DNA from: Kiritimatiellia bacterium
GTDB taxonomy: Bacteria; Verrucomicrobiota; Kiritimatiellia; CAIQIC01; Lenti-01
Length of the DNA stretch: 36,290 nucleotides
Direction of reading: 5' to 3'
Assembly (NCBI GenBank): GCA_017527155.1
Contig: JAFXQI010000011.1
Location: 1 to 36,290, forward strand
Each line of letters begins with the position of its first letter. The stretch's first letter is position 1. Shown here piece by piece: positions 1-12,200 of the stretch. The notes beneath the pieces were generated by a model, which had not been told where the DNA came from, searched no databases, and was given only the letters and a program-made list of their open reading frames with translations. The translations under genes and the position numbers were made by a program.

Positions 1-73
1 ATCTGAAGTTTGCACCTGCAAACGGGTCGTCCGCGGAAACCTAGACAATTTCCACAACCCGATGACCGTTGCG

Positions 74-100
74 AGGGCGCGCAAGCGCCTTTCTTCTGGT
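74..100 (+). terminator. Probable intrinsic terminator of an upstream gene
   Basis: AGGGCGC (74-80) and GCGCCTT (85-91) pair around a GCAA tetraloop with one G-U pair, and a T-rich stretch (TTCTTCTGGTTTT) follows. GNRA loops are common in bacterial hairpins. This would end a + strand transcript that enters from the left of the window. The T-tract is interrupted, so confidence is moderate. A separate short inverted repeat, GTTTGC/GCAAAC at 8-23, lies upstream of it. Confidence 0.4.
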
Positions 101-109
101 TTTGGGTTA

Positions 110-137
110 TTGGCAGTCTAGGGCCACCGCGAAAAAT
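110..137 (+). promoter_or_regulatory. Candidate sigma-70-type promoter of the giant surface protein gene
   Basis: TTGGCA (110-115) is a good -35 element. Sixteen bases further lies AAAAAT (132-137), which matches 4 of 6 positions of the -10 consensus. Transcription would start near 144, exactly where a strong stem-loop begins. The -10 element is weak, so this is a candidate only. Confidence 0.3.
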
Positions 138-144
138 CAGTTGA

Positions 145-173
145 GAGGCTTTTCCATGCCCCGGAAGGGCCTC
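145..173 (+). other. Stem-loop in the 5' leader of the giant surface protein mRNA
   Basis: GAGGCTTTTCC (145-155) pairs along its full 11-base length with GGAAGGGCCTC (163-173), counting two G-U pairs, around the 7-base loop ATGCCCC. It ends 32 bases before the start codon at 206, leaves the ribosome binding site free, and has no T-tract after it. This makes a structured leader more likely than a terminator. It may be a 5'-end stabiliser or a protein-binding hairpin. Confidence 0.5.
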
Positions 174-205
174 CCTGGAACGGAACATGGGGCGGAGGTC
201 GAGTC

Positions 206-3200
206 ATGGACATTCGAATCGCGAAGAAGTGCCTGGAAATGCTGGCGGCGGGTGCCGTGTTGCTCGGAACGGTGGCGGAGAGGGTTTACGGCCTGGAGTG
301 GCAGTATGTGGTGTCCGATGGCAAGGCATCCGTCGAGGGCTCCTGGGATGAGTGGTACGATGATTACAGCCCAGCCATTCCGAGTTCCACCAGCGGCGCC
401 ATCAGCGTCCCGTCCAGACTGGGCGGCTATCCCGTGGACAACATCGGGGAATATGCATTCTCCTGGTGCGACAGGTTGACCGAAGTGACGATTCCCAATG
501 GCGTGACGAACATCGGTGACTGTGCGTTTGAGTACTGCACGGGGCTGACGAACTTGACGATTCCCAGTGGGGTGAAGAGCATTGGATACTTGGCATTTGA
601 CAACTGCACAGGGCTGACGGAGATAACGATTCCCGGAAATGTGGAAAATATAGGGACCTATGCATTTTCGTGTTGTGGCGGATTGACTTCGGTGATTCTT
701 TCAAACGGCGTTTTGAGCATCGGGCACCGTGCCTTTGACTATTGCGACGCTTTGACGTCAGTAATCATTCCGGACAGCGTGACAAACATCGGGGCGGGCG
801 TGTTTGCCGGATGCCTTAGGCTGGAAACGATTGGGGTCGCGGACGGGAACACACGATACACGAGCGAGGACGGGGTGCTGTTCACCACGGACAAGAGCCT
901 CCTCGTCGGTTTTCCCGGCGGCCGGATTGGGGCATACGAGATTCCCGGGAGCGTGACCAGTATTTGGGATTCGGCATTTTCGGGCTGCATCAATTTGTCG
1001 GCGGTGGCGATTCCCGGGAGCGTGACGAGCATTGGAAGCTATGCGTTCAGTGGGTGTAGTGGCTTGACGGAGGTGACGCTTCCCGGGAGCGTGACGAACA
1101 TTGGAAGCTCTGCGTTCAGTGGTTGCAGGGGCTTGACGGAGGTGACGATTCCCGAGAGTGTGACGAGCATTGGAAGCTCTGCGTTCAGTGGTTGTAGTGG
1201 CTTGACGGAGGTGGCGATTCCCGGGAGCGTGACGAGCATTGGACGCTATGCGTTCGGTGGGTGTAGTGGCTTGACGGAGGTGACGATTCCCGGGAGCGTG
1301 ACGAGCATAGAAAGCGCCGTGTTCAGTGGTTGCAAGGGGTTGACGGAGGTGATGATTCCGGACAGTGTGGTGGACATCGGGAGTGATGCGTTTTCCGGAT
1401 GCAGTACACTGACGAACGTGACGATTCCGGACAGCGTGACCAACATCGGGGGGTACGCGTTCCAAAATTGCGGAAGGCTGACGGCTGTCGTGATACCCGA
1501 CAGCGTGGCGGGCATCGGGACCGGGGCGTTTGCCGGGTGCGGCGGATTGGCCTCGCTGGAAGTGCCGGCAGCGTGGTGGGGGACGCCGAAGGTGCTAAAC
1601 GCACAGGTCCCGGCCGCTTGCACGGTAACATACCGGGGAATCGGACCGTTGGTGGTGGCGACGGAGGTCTTGCCCACGGGGGTGTTGGGGGTGGCATATG
1701 AAGCGGTGCTTGCGGCATCGGGGGGAGTGGCCCCCTACGCGTGGAACGTGCCGGGCGGCAACGGCACGGGCGACTACAGGGAAAACGAGAGGACAACCAC
1801 TTTTGCCCAAACAGGGCTGGCCAGGGGATGGCAGGCCGACGATGAGTGTTGGGACTTGGCGTTGCCGTTCGCGTTCCCCTACTTCGGAAACACCTACACG
1901 AACGCGAAAATCAACAGCAACGGGACGATTTCATTCGGGCCGGACGACTTTTCATACAATTCCCGATGGGAATGGGATGAGTATGAGGGGGAAGACTACT
2001 GGGACATTTTCCCCCTGAACCCCGTCATTGCGGTTCTGTGGAAGGATTTGAAGACGACGGGCGGAAACATCTATGTGGAGTGCGGGGAAGATGCCGTGAC
2101 GGTGCGGTGGGCGGGGAGCTACTATTCCTCGGGGGATGTGAATTTCTCGGCGACGCTCAAGGCCGACGGCACCATCGTGCTTTCCTACGGGCCGGGGAAT
2201 GCCGCAGGGGGCACCATCGGCATCAGCGCCGGAGACGGCAAGACGGTGCTGTATTCGTCAAGAAGCGACAACGGGGACATGGCGAACGCGCCGGACATCG
2301 TGTTCGCGATGCCCCAGGCCTTGCCTTCCGGGATGGAACTGACAAGCGCCGGCGTGCTGCGGGGGACGCCGCAGAAAACGGGCGAATTCTCGTTCACCGC
2401 AGCGCTGACGGACGCGGCAGGGGTGAAGGTGGAGAAGGAACTGACGCTGGTGGTGGGCGAGACGGCGATGGAAGGACCGCGGGAGGAGACGGTGGATGGG
2501 ATGACGTGGCGGTACGTGGTGACGAACGGAACGGCCATGGTGACGGGTGGGCCGACGAACGGGCCGATTTCCATCCCGGCGGTGCTGGGCGGAGTCCCGG
2601 TGACGGGAATCGGGGACGAGACGTTCCAAGGATGCGGCGGGTTGACGGCGGTGGAAATCCCCGGGAGCGTGACGAACATCGGATGGGGGGCCTTCAGGAA
2701 TTGCGGCGGGTTGGAGGAGGTGGAGATACCGGATGGCGTGGAGGAAATCGGGGGTGGGGCATTTCAAGGATGCGAGGGAGTGGTTTCGGTGTCGATGGGC
2801 ACGGGGGTGCGGGACATTTTCGAGTATGCGTTTGCGGGGTGCGGAGCGCTGTCGGGGTTCGATGTCGCGGAGGGAAATGGGGCGTTTGCGGACGTGGACG
2901 GCGTATTGTTCAGCAAGGACTTGAAGATTCTGGTGTCGTATCCGGGGGGGAAGACCGGGGAATATGCGGTGCCGGAGGGGGTGGAGTGCATTGTGTCGGG
3001 GGCGTTTTACGGGTGCACGGAGTTGACGCGGGTTGAGTTGCCGGACAGCGTGGAGAGCGTCGGGATGGATGCGTTCATGGGGTGCACGTTCACGCTGGTC
3101 GTCCCGGGGGACTGGGAGGGGACGAGCATGCTGTCGGATGCCTGTGCAGAAGGATGCGAAATCGTATACCGGCGGGTGACGGAGCAGCGGACGGTGTTCC

Positions 3201-6200
3201 ACGGGAACGGGGGCGATCCGGAGGAACAGGTGCGGACGAACGCGGTGGGGGAGGCGTACGGGGAGATGCCGACGGCGACGTGGGCGGGGCATGCGGTGTT
3301 CGCGGGGTGGTGGACGGAAGCGGCGGGGGGCGAGCAGGTGACGTCGAACAGCACGGTGACGGCGGAGGCGGAACGGGAGCTGTGGGCGCAGTGGAACACG
3401 AAACAGGTGACGACGTTCAAGGGGAACGGGGGGACGCCGGCGACGCAACGGACGACGAACACGATTGGGGCGGCCTACGGGTGGTTCCCGGAGGTGGAGC
3501 GGGACGGATGGGAGTTCGCTGGATGGTGGACGAAAACGAACGGGGGATCGCGGATCCGGGCGACGAACACGGTGACGACGGCGGCAAAACGGACGCTGTA
3601 CGCGCGGTGGACGGAGATCCCGAAGACGCTGGCGCTGGAGTTGGCGTCGGATCGGGTCGCCGAGGGGGCTCCCGGGGTGCGGTGCCTCGTGCGGCGGACG
3701 GGGCCGCTGGCGTCGGCGCTGGAGGTGGCGGTCGCGAGTTCGCGTCCGGGTGACGTGGCGGTTCCGGAGACGGTGACGATTCCGGCGGGGGCGAAGGTGG
3801 GGGCGTTCACCGCGGTGCCGACGGACAATGACGCGTTGGACGGAGAGCGGACGGCGGTGCTGTCGGTTTCGGCGGCGGGGTACGAGGGGGCGGACGCGGA
3901 GTTGACGGTTGTAGACGACGAGGTGCCGGGGCTGACCCTGGAAGCGGACGCGGCGAGCGTCCGGGAGGGGGGAACGCTGCAGGTGTTGGTGTCGCGGGAT
4001 TTGGCGGGGTCGGAAGCGCTGACGGTGAACCTGGCGGGGTTGCCAGCTTCGCGGTTGCAGGGGCCTTCTACGGTGGTGATTGCGGCCGGGGAACGGAGCG
4101 CGCTGTTCGAAGTGTCGGTTCCGGACGACGATGTGGCGCAGGCGGAAACGGCGTACACGCTGCGGGCCAGCGCGGCGGGGCACCGGCCGGCGGCGCTGGA
4201 GTTCATGGTCCTGGACGACGATGTGCCGGGCGTGCGGCTGGAGTTGTATCCGGAATCGGTGAGCGAAGGTGCGGGGCCGAACGCGGTGTACGCAACGCTG
4301 ACGCGGACGGACACGACGAACCGGCTCGGGCAGGCCATCAAGGTGCAGCTGGCGGCATCACCGTCTGGGGCGGTGGTGGTGCCGAACACGGTGACGATTC
4401 CGGCCTACACGCTGTCGGTGCGGTTCGGCATCACGCCCGTGGACAACGGGACCGTGGACGGGGAGCGGGAGGTCGAGATCACGGGGCAGATCGCGATCGC
4501 GTCGTGCGGTTGCGGGGGGCAACCGTCGAGCGGGGAGGCCATCCGTGCGGTGCTGACGGTGGTGGACAACGACGTTCCGGCGCTGACCCTGAAGGCGGAA
4601 CCGGCGACCATGAAGGAAGGCCTGGAAGAAGCGGGCTGGCTGGTGTTGGGGCACAACTCGGCCCTGGAGTCGGACCTGACGGTGGCGCTGAGCTTCGACA
4701 CGGCCGGGGAGATTTCGATTCCGGCGACGGCGGTGATTCCGGCGGGGGAGACCGTTGTGCGGGTTCCGGTGCGCACGCTGGACGACGGCGCGGAGGACGG
4801 GGCGAAGCTGGTGAGCATGTACGCGGAAGACCCGTCGGGGGCGTTCGCGGGGGCGTCCACGTGGCTCCAGGTGAGCGACCAGAACCTGCCGGACCTGGCG
4901 GTGGCGTCGGTGGATGCGCCGGCGTCGGTGGTGGCCAAGAAAGCGTTCACGGTGCGGTTCGCGGTGACGAACTCGGGCTTCGCGGCGTGCGGGAGAGCGG
5001 TTCCGTACGCAGTACACGTGCTGCGGTCGCAGGGAGCGGCATTGGGGACGAACACGCTCGCGACGACGGGGACGTTGCCGGTCGGTGACGGACTCGTGGT
5101 CGGCGGCACGCTGTCGGCGACGGTGGACGTGGCGGCCCCGGAGTTGCCGGGCGATGTGTGGGTGGCCGTGGTGTTGGACCCGGAGGGGACGGTTTCCGAA
5201 CTGGACAACGCGAACAACACGGGTTGGAGCGGGGCGGTGGGCGTCGCAGCCGCGTGGACGGCGGCGGTGGCGGCGGACGCCGAAACGGTTCTCCCGGGCG
5301 GGCGGATTGCGTTGGCGGGGACTGCAACGCTGGCGGAGGGTGGTCCGGCGGCCGGGGTGGATGTGGATGTGTACCTGCTGCGTGACGGGATGCGGCGGAC
5401 GCTGAAGGCCGTGACGGGCGAGGACGGTTCGTTCGCGGCCGATTGGGAGCCTTCGGATGGCGAGGCGGGGCACTACGGCGTCGGCGCGTGCTATCCGGGG
5501 GCCGGGAGCGCGGCGGTGCAGGACGAGTTCGACGTGCTGGGGATGCGGCGGATTGGGTCGGAGCCGGTGACGTGGGACATCGCCCTGGGGGACGAAGCGG
5601 CGCGGACCCTCACGCTGCGCAACGCGAGCGGCACGGCGCTGACGGGGCTGGCGGCGGAGTTCGAGGGCGTGCCCGCGGAGTGCGGTCTCTCGTGGGAACT
5701 GCCGGAAACGCTGGCGGGGAACGGGAGCGTTGCGCTGAAAATCACGGCGACGGCGACAGGGTTGACCGAAGGGTGGGAATACGCGAAATTCTTGGTGCGG
5801 GTTGTGTCGGCGGAAGGAGCCGCGCTGGAAATCCCGCTGTACTTCCACTCGCAGACGCAGCAGGCGCACCTGCGGGCGATGCCGGGGAGCGTCGCGACGA
5901 CGATGGCGGTGGGGCACGAGCGGTACATCGACGTGACCGTGGCGAATGACGGCAAGGGGGACAGCGGGACGGTGACGGCGGCGGTGCCGGACGTGCCGTG
6001 GCTGAAAATCGCGGCGGGGGCGCGGGCGGACAACCTGGCGCCGGGAGAGAGCATGACCGTGACGCTGCTGCTGTGCCCGGAAGCGGAAGACGGGCTGGCG
6101 CTGAACGCACCGCTTCGTGGCGGAACCTTGGCGGTGAATTGCGAGAACGGACGGGGATGTACGGTGGCGCTGGAATTCACACCGGTGTCGGAAGCGACGG

Positions 6201-9200
6201 GGAGCGTAGTCGTGGATGTAGTGGACAACAACACGTACTACCTGGAATCGGCACCGCATCTGGCCGGGGCCACGGTCAAGGTGAACAACCCGTACACGGG
6301 CGCGGTGGTCGCGCGGGGGACGACGGACGCGGACGGGACATGGCGCGCGGACGGGCTGTCGGAGGGCCGGTACCAGCTGTGGGTGACGGCACCGAAGCAC
6401 GAAACGTTCGCGGGCGAACTGGTCGTGGAGCCTGGGAGGACGGCGCGGAAGACGGTCTTCCTGCAGTACCAGCTGGTGTCGGTGACGTGGGAGGTGGTTC
6501 CAGTGGATATCGAGGACAGCTACCAGGTGAAGCTGGTGCTGGAGTACGAAACGAGCGTGCCAGCACCCGTAGTGAAGGTGACGGTGCCCGAAGAGTTGCC
6601 GGTGTTGGCAGAAGGGGAGTCGTGGGCGTTCAACATCGTGGCCGAGAACGTGGGCTTGATAACCGCGGAACGGGTGAGGGTGACGATGCCAAGCATTCCG
6701 GGACACCAATTCAAGCTGGCCAAGAATGATTTCAGCCTGGCCGCGAAATCGGCCGTGGAAATTCCTGCAATTTACCGCCGGACTGCATCGGGCGGGACAT
6801 CGGGTGGTGAAGAAGGCAGTGGGGCGGGCGACGGAAGCGGCAACAGCGGCGGTGACGGGAACGGAGGAGGAGGAAACGGAGGAGGAGGAAACGGTGGAGG
6901 GGGAGGAAACGGCGGAGGAGGGGGCAGCGAGGAAGGGAAAGACACCGTTTCGGAAGAGGAAGGGGAGCCCCCCATCGACGAATGCTGGGCCTGGGTCCAC
7001 TCCAGCTGGGAATACATTTGCGGACCGGAGAAGGGGCGCGAAGACTATCGGGTACGGATCAAATACGGGCCATGCGAAGACAAGTACATCCACCGGGTCA
7101 TCGATGACTCATTCCATCAATCAACCAACCGATGGGCAGGGTGGCCGGGACCGAGCCGCACGGGAGATAGCGGCGGAGGAGGAACAGGAGGCTTCGGAGA
7201 GCCGGGACTGAGGCTCACAGAAGTCAACAACGGCCCCTGCGATCCCTGTGTCGCTTCGATACTGCAGGCGATGCAGAGGGCATTCGAGGAGGGCAACTGG
7301 GAACTGTACAAGATGCTTCGGGAGATGCTCTACGCGCAAATCCCGTTTTCCGCGTGCGTGGATCTCGTGGTCAACGGAACAATGACGATTTCGCCCAATA
7401 TCCGGGACGCGGTGGAGAGGGCATCGACGCGACCGGAGCTTGCCTGGCTGCTGCGGGAGCATTTCGAGTCATACGGCGAAAGAAGGACGCCGATCCACGG
7501 AATCATTTCGGGGCTTTCGGACGGGTTGAGTTGCGGCGCGGACGTAGGGGCGGCCGTGGTGGCGGCGGGATCAGCAGGAACGCTTTCATTACCGGCGTTC
7601 ATGACATCGAATCAAGCGAAACGCTTTATCAAGGGGCTCGAAGAGTTTGCGAAAAGGTTCTCCACACTCTGGGATACCTACCAGGACGCCGAGGAACTCT
7701 ACGACGAGGTCGTATCCGGGGGATTGGATTCGGACGACGAACTGCAGGCTGCGGTGCTGACCTCGTGCGACGCGCCGGTTTCCCGAACGGCGAGAAGAGA
7801 CGTGCGAGACATGACGGTGGTCTGCCGCTACTATGATTATGCGGAAGACCTCGTTGGAAACGTGGGGGGAAACCTGTGGACGAACGGGTATACACTGAAC
7901 CAGATCATTGCGGTGGTGACGAACGGGTTTGCCTCCGCGGCGAAGTCCGAGGATGGATTCGCCGACGAGGAAGAAGTGGCGGCGGGCGGCGATTGCGGAG
8001 GGGTGGACGACGCGCATCTGCGGCAGTGGGTCCGGGAGTGGAACGAGGCGGTGGCGAAATTCCTGGCGGGGGAGGACGAAGGGACGGACGCCATATCGAT
8101 TTCCTCGATGTATTACGACATTGGTCGGATGCAGGCGGGAATCGAGTGGGTCCACGGACGCGGATACACGGACATGGTCGACCTGCTGGACCACGTACTG
8201 ACGGACATGCGGGCCATTGTCGACGGGACCGGGAAGGAGGTCTGCGCGTCGGTGACGATGGAGCTGAGCCAGACGGTGGCGATGACGCGGGAGGCGTTCG
8301 ACGGGACGCTGACGATGTACAACGGGAACGAAGAGACGGCGCTGACGGACCTGAGGTTCGAGCCGTCGATTTTGGACGAGGACGGGAACGAGTGCCGGGA
8401 CCTGTTCGTGGCATTCGCGAACGGGACGGGCGGGGCCATGTCCGGGGCGGACGTGCTGGAGGGCGGGATGACGGTGGCGGCGGGTGGGACGGGATCGGCG
8501 GTGGTCCGGTTCGTGCCGGAACGGGGAGCGGCGCCGGAGGAGGCGAAGCTGTACCGGTTCGGCGGGACGGTGACGTACACGGATCCGTTCAGCGGGGAGG
8601 CGGCGCGGATCGAGCTGACGCCGGTGGCGCTGACGGTGAATCCGTCGCCGTACCTGCATCTGGACTACTTCGTGCAGCGCGACGTGTACGGGGACGATCC
8701 GTTCACGGCGGACGCCGTGGAGGCGAGCCTCCCGGCGGAGCTGGCAGTGCTGGTGCGGAACACCGGCGCGGGGGAGGCGCGGAACGTGACCATCGACAGC
8801 GTGCAGCCGGAAACCGTCCTCAACGAGAAGGGGCTGGCGGTCGCCTTCCGCCTGAGCGACTACAGCCTGGACGCGATGGCGCTGAACGGGGCGACGGGGC
8901 ACTTGGGGCTGGAGCAGGTTTCGCTAGGGAACATTCCGGGCGGGGAATCGCGGGTGGCGCAGTGGTGGCTCACGGCGTCGCTGCAGGGGCACTTCACGGG
9001 GATGCGGGCGACGGTGGTGCCGGTGAACTCGTGGAACACGCCGGACACGGCGCTGGTGGATCCGGACGCGAAGGTCCACATGCTCGTCCGCAGCATCGTG
9101 GCGGACGGAGACGGGCTGCCGGACTTCCTGACGAGCGAGGAGCCGGACTTGTACGGGCTGGCGGACACGATCTGGACGTCGGCGGGGGATGTGCTGGACG

Positions 9201-12200
9201 TGGCACCGGCGGGGAACGTGGCGGTTTCGGGAGCGTTGGCGGGCGGCACGGTGACGGTACGGATGACGGCGACGCGGGGTGGCTGGACGTACGGTTGGAA
9301 GGCGGTGCCGGGGGCGGAGCAATACGAGATCGCGCAGGTGGTGCGGGGCGACGGAAGCGAGGTTCCGTTGCGGAATGCGTGGATTACCGACCGGGTGTTC
9401 CGGGACGGCGGGGACCCGAAGTGGGAAACGAGGCTGCACATCGTGGATGATTGCGCGCAAGGGGAACAAACATACACCGTTGCGCTGGTTGCGAAGGCGG
9501 GAGACGGGCCGGAGGTCGTGTCGTTCGGCGGGGTGGAAGCCGGTATGGTGCTTGCGGCATCGCCGAATGCGGTGACGGTCGAGTTCTCGGCGGACGTGGA
9601 CGGGGCGACGTTCGGAACGGAGGATTTGGTGCTGTGGTACCAGGGGGCGACGGTGGGCGACCTTTCGGGGCTCTTCATCTCGGGCGCGGGCAAGAACTGG
9701 ACCATTTCGGGCGTGGGGAACGTGTGCAGTGCGGATGGGCGGTACGAACTGGTGGTGCAGACGGCGGGCATCGTGGGGGTGGACGGGGCGCTGGGACGGA
9801 ACGGCCGGATCGTGTCGTGGATCGTCTGCGGCGACACGACGGGGCCGGCGGTGCTGGGCGTGGAACGCGTGGCGGGGCTTGCGGGGGAATCGTTCCGGGT
9901 GGCCTTGAGCGAATCGGCGGACGTGGCAGCGGTCGCTGCGGGGGCGGTGACGCTGACGCGCGACGGGGCGGCGGTGGCGCTGCCGGGCGGCTTGGCCTGG
10001 ACGGACGACGGACGGGGCGGGCTGGTGCTGTCGGGACTGGCAAGCGTGACGGCGGCGGACGGGGCATACGTGCTGACGGTGATGGGGAACGGATTGCGGG
10101 ATGCGGCGGGGAACGCGGGAAGTGGACGGGCGTCGGTGTCGTGGACGGTGGACACGGTTCCGCCAGCGGCTGTGGCGGGGTTGCGGATCGAGCCAGACCT
10201 CGGCGAGTCGGACGCGGACGGCGTGACGTGCGAGGCGGAGGTGACGGTGCGGGGGACATTGCCGGCGGACGCGGCGTCGGTGACGGTGTTGGCGCGGTAC
10301 GGAAGCGGGGCGGAAACGGTGCTGGCGGGGCCATTCGCGCCAGCGGGGGCAGAGCTGGCGTGCGCGGTGACTCTGCCGTGGTCCGGGGCGCTGGAACTGG
10401 TTGTCCGCTGCGCGGATGCGGCAGGGAACGCGTCGGAGACGGAGATGGGTGTGTATCTGGACGCGATTCCGGCCACGGCGGCGTGGGACGCGGTGGCGGA
10501 CGGACGGGTGTGCGAGTTGGCCGTGCTGCGGTTCACCGCGCCGGTGGAGGCGGCGGACGTGACGGCGGCGAGGCTGTCGCTGTTGCGGGACGGTGTGGAA
10601 GTGCCGCTTGGCGGGGTCGAGGTGACGGCGCGGGCCGGGGGGCTGGCGTTTGAGGTGACGGGGCTTGGGTCCGTGTGCGCGGGGACGGGGGCGTACGAAC
10701 TTTGCTTCAATGGAGAGGGAGTACGCAAGACATCCTCGGGGGTGCCGATGGGAGCCGGAAGCATCTCCGCAGGGTGGAAATACGAATCGGCGAAGATTGC
10801 CTCAGTGGAGGCGCGCCAGCGGTATCCGTGGAACGGACTGGTGGACATCGACTACGTGCTGGCGGGGGACGACCCGGAGGCCGATTCGTGGGTCGAGATC
10901 GCCGTGCGCGATCTGGGGACGGGGTCCCTCATGCCGGCCTGGAGCCTTTCCGGCGAGGGTGCGGACGGTCCGGTGAAGGCCGGTACGCACCGGATGGTCT
11001 GGGACATGGCGGCGGACCGGGGGAACGGATTCACGGCGGACGCGCTATCGGTGGAGTTGACGGCGCGGAGCGGGGATGCGACGTACCTGGTGGTGGACAT
11101 GGGTGGTGGGGCGGCGGCGGCGAGCTGGCCGATGGAGAGGCTGTCGGGCGTTCCAGAGGGCGGCTGGACGGACGAATACAAGACGGACAAGCTGGTGTTG
11201 CGCTGGATTGACGCGGGGACGTTCACGATGGGGTCGCCGACGAACGAGCCCGGGCGCAACCTGGACGAAGTGCAGCACGAGGTCACGCTGACGGAAGGTT
11301 TCTGGATGGGGGTGTTCGAGGTGACGCAGCGGCAGTGGGAACTGGCGACGGGGAGCAATCCCGCCTACTACGTGGGGGCGGCACGGCCGGTGGAGCGCGT
11401 TTCATACGACATGATCCGCGGGAACGGGGCGGGAGCGGGGTGGCCGGCCTCGGCGGCCGTTGATGCGGGGAGCTTCCTCGGGGTGTTGCGGGCGAAGACG
11501 GGGCTGGCATTCGACCTGCCTACGGATGCGCAGTGGGAGTATGCGTGCCGGGCGGGATCGCTCGGGACATTGAACAGCGACAAGGAAATCACCGTGACGG
11601 AAGAAGCCTCCCCGGCGGTGGCGGAGGTGGCGCGATACCGGTTCAACAACGGATTGAGCGCGGAAAGTGACGGTAGGGGCGGTTACGGCACGGCGCACAC
11701 GGCGGTGGGCAGCTACCAGCCGAACGCGTGGGGACTCTTCGACATGCACGGGAACGTGGCGGAATGGTGCCTGGACTGGTATGACGGGATTCCCACCGCC
11801 GGGGCCGTGACCAATCCCGTTGGCGCCGCGTCGGGGACGAACCGCGTGTACCGCAGTGGCCACTGGGACGGCTTGCCCCGGTACGTACGGAGCGCCGACC
11901 GCGGACTCCGGGCGCCGGACAGCGCGGAAACGGCACTGGGATTGCGCTTGGCCGCGAACGGAGAGAATGCTGCGGGGGGAATGAGCGAGGGGGCGGTTTC
12001 GGAGTCGTTCCGTGCGGACACCCGTGTCGGGGAGGGGAAGGTACTCTCCCCCGCAGAAACGGAATGGGCAACGTGGGACACGGCGTGGGAGGGGGCGGCG
12101 AGCGTGGAAGTGGCATTGACGCGGCCGGACGGCAGCACGGAGCGGCTGGGAGGCGCGTCGTCGTCGTGGGGGGCGGGGCGCGGGAGCGCGGAGTGGATTG

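Noticed and set aside
2-121. Possible 3' end of a gene running in from the left edge (39 codons, stop at 119-121)
   Set aside because: No recognisable motif, and the frame runs through the candidate terminator hairpin and the -35 element. Too short to support.
1010-1354. Regularly spaced 69-bp repeats considered as CRISPR or a satellite
   Set aside because: They are in frame and encode 23-residue leucine-rich repeats.
2258-7093. Long - strand open frames opposite the giant surface protein
   Set aside because: Arg/Pro/His-rich translations typical of the reverse strand of G-rich coding DNA; no ribosome binding sites or recognisable domains.
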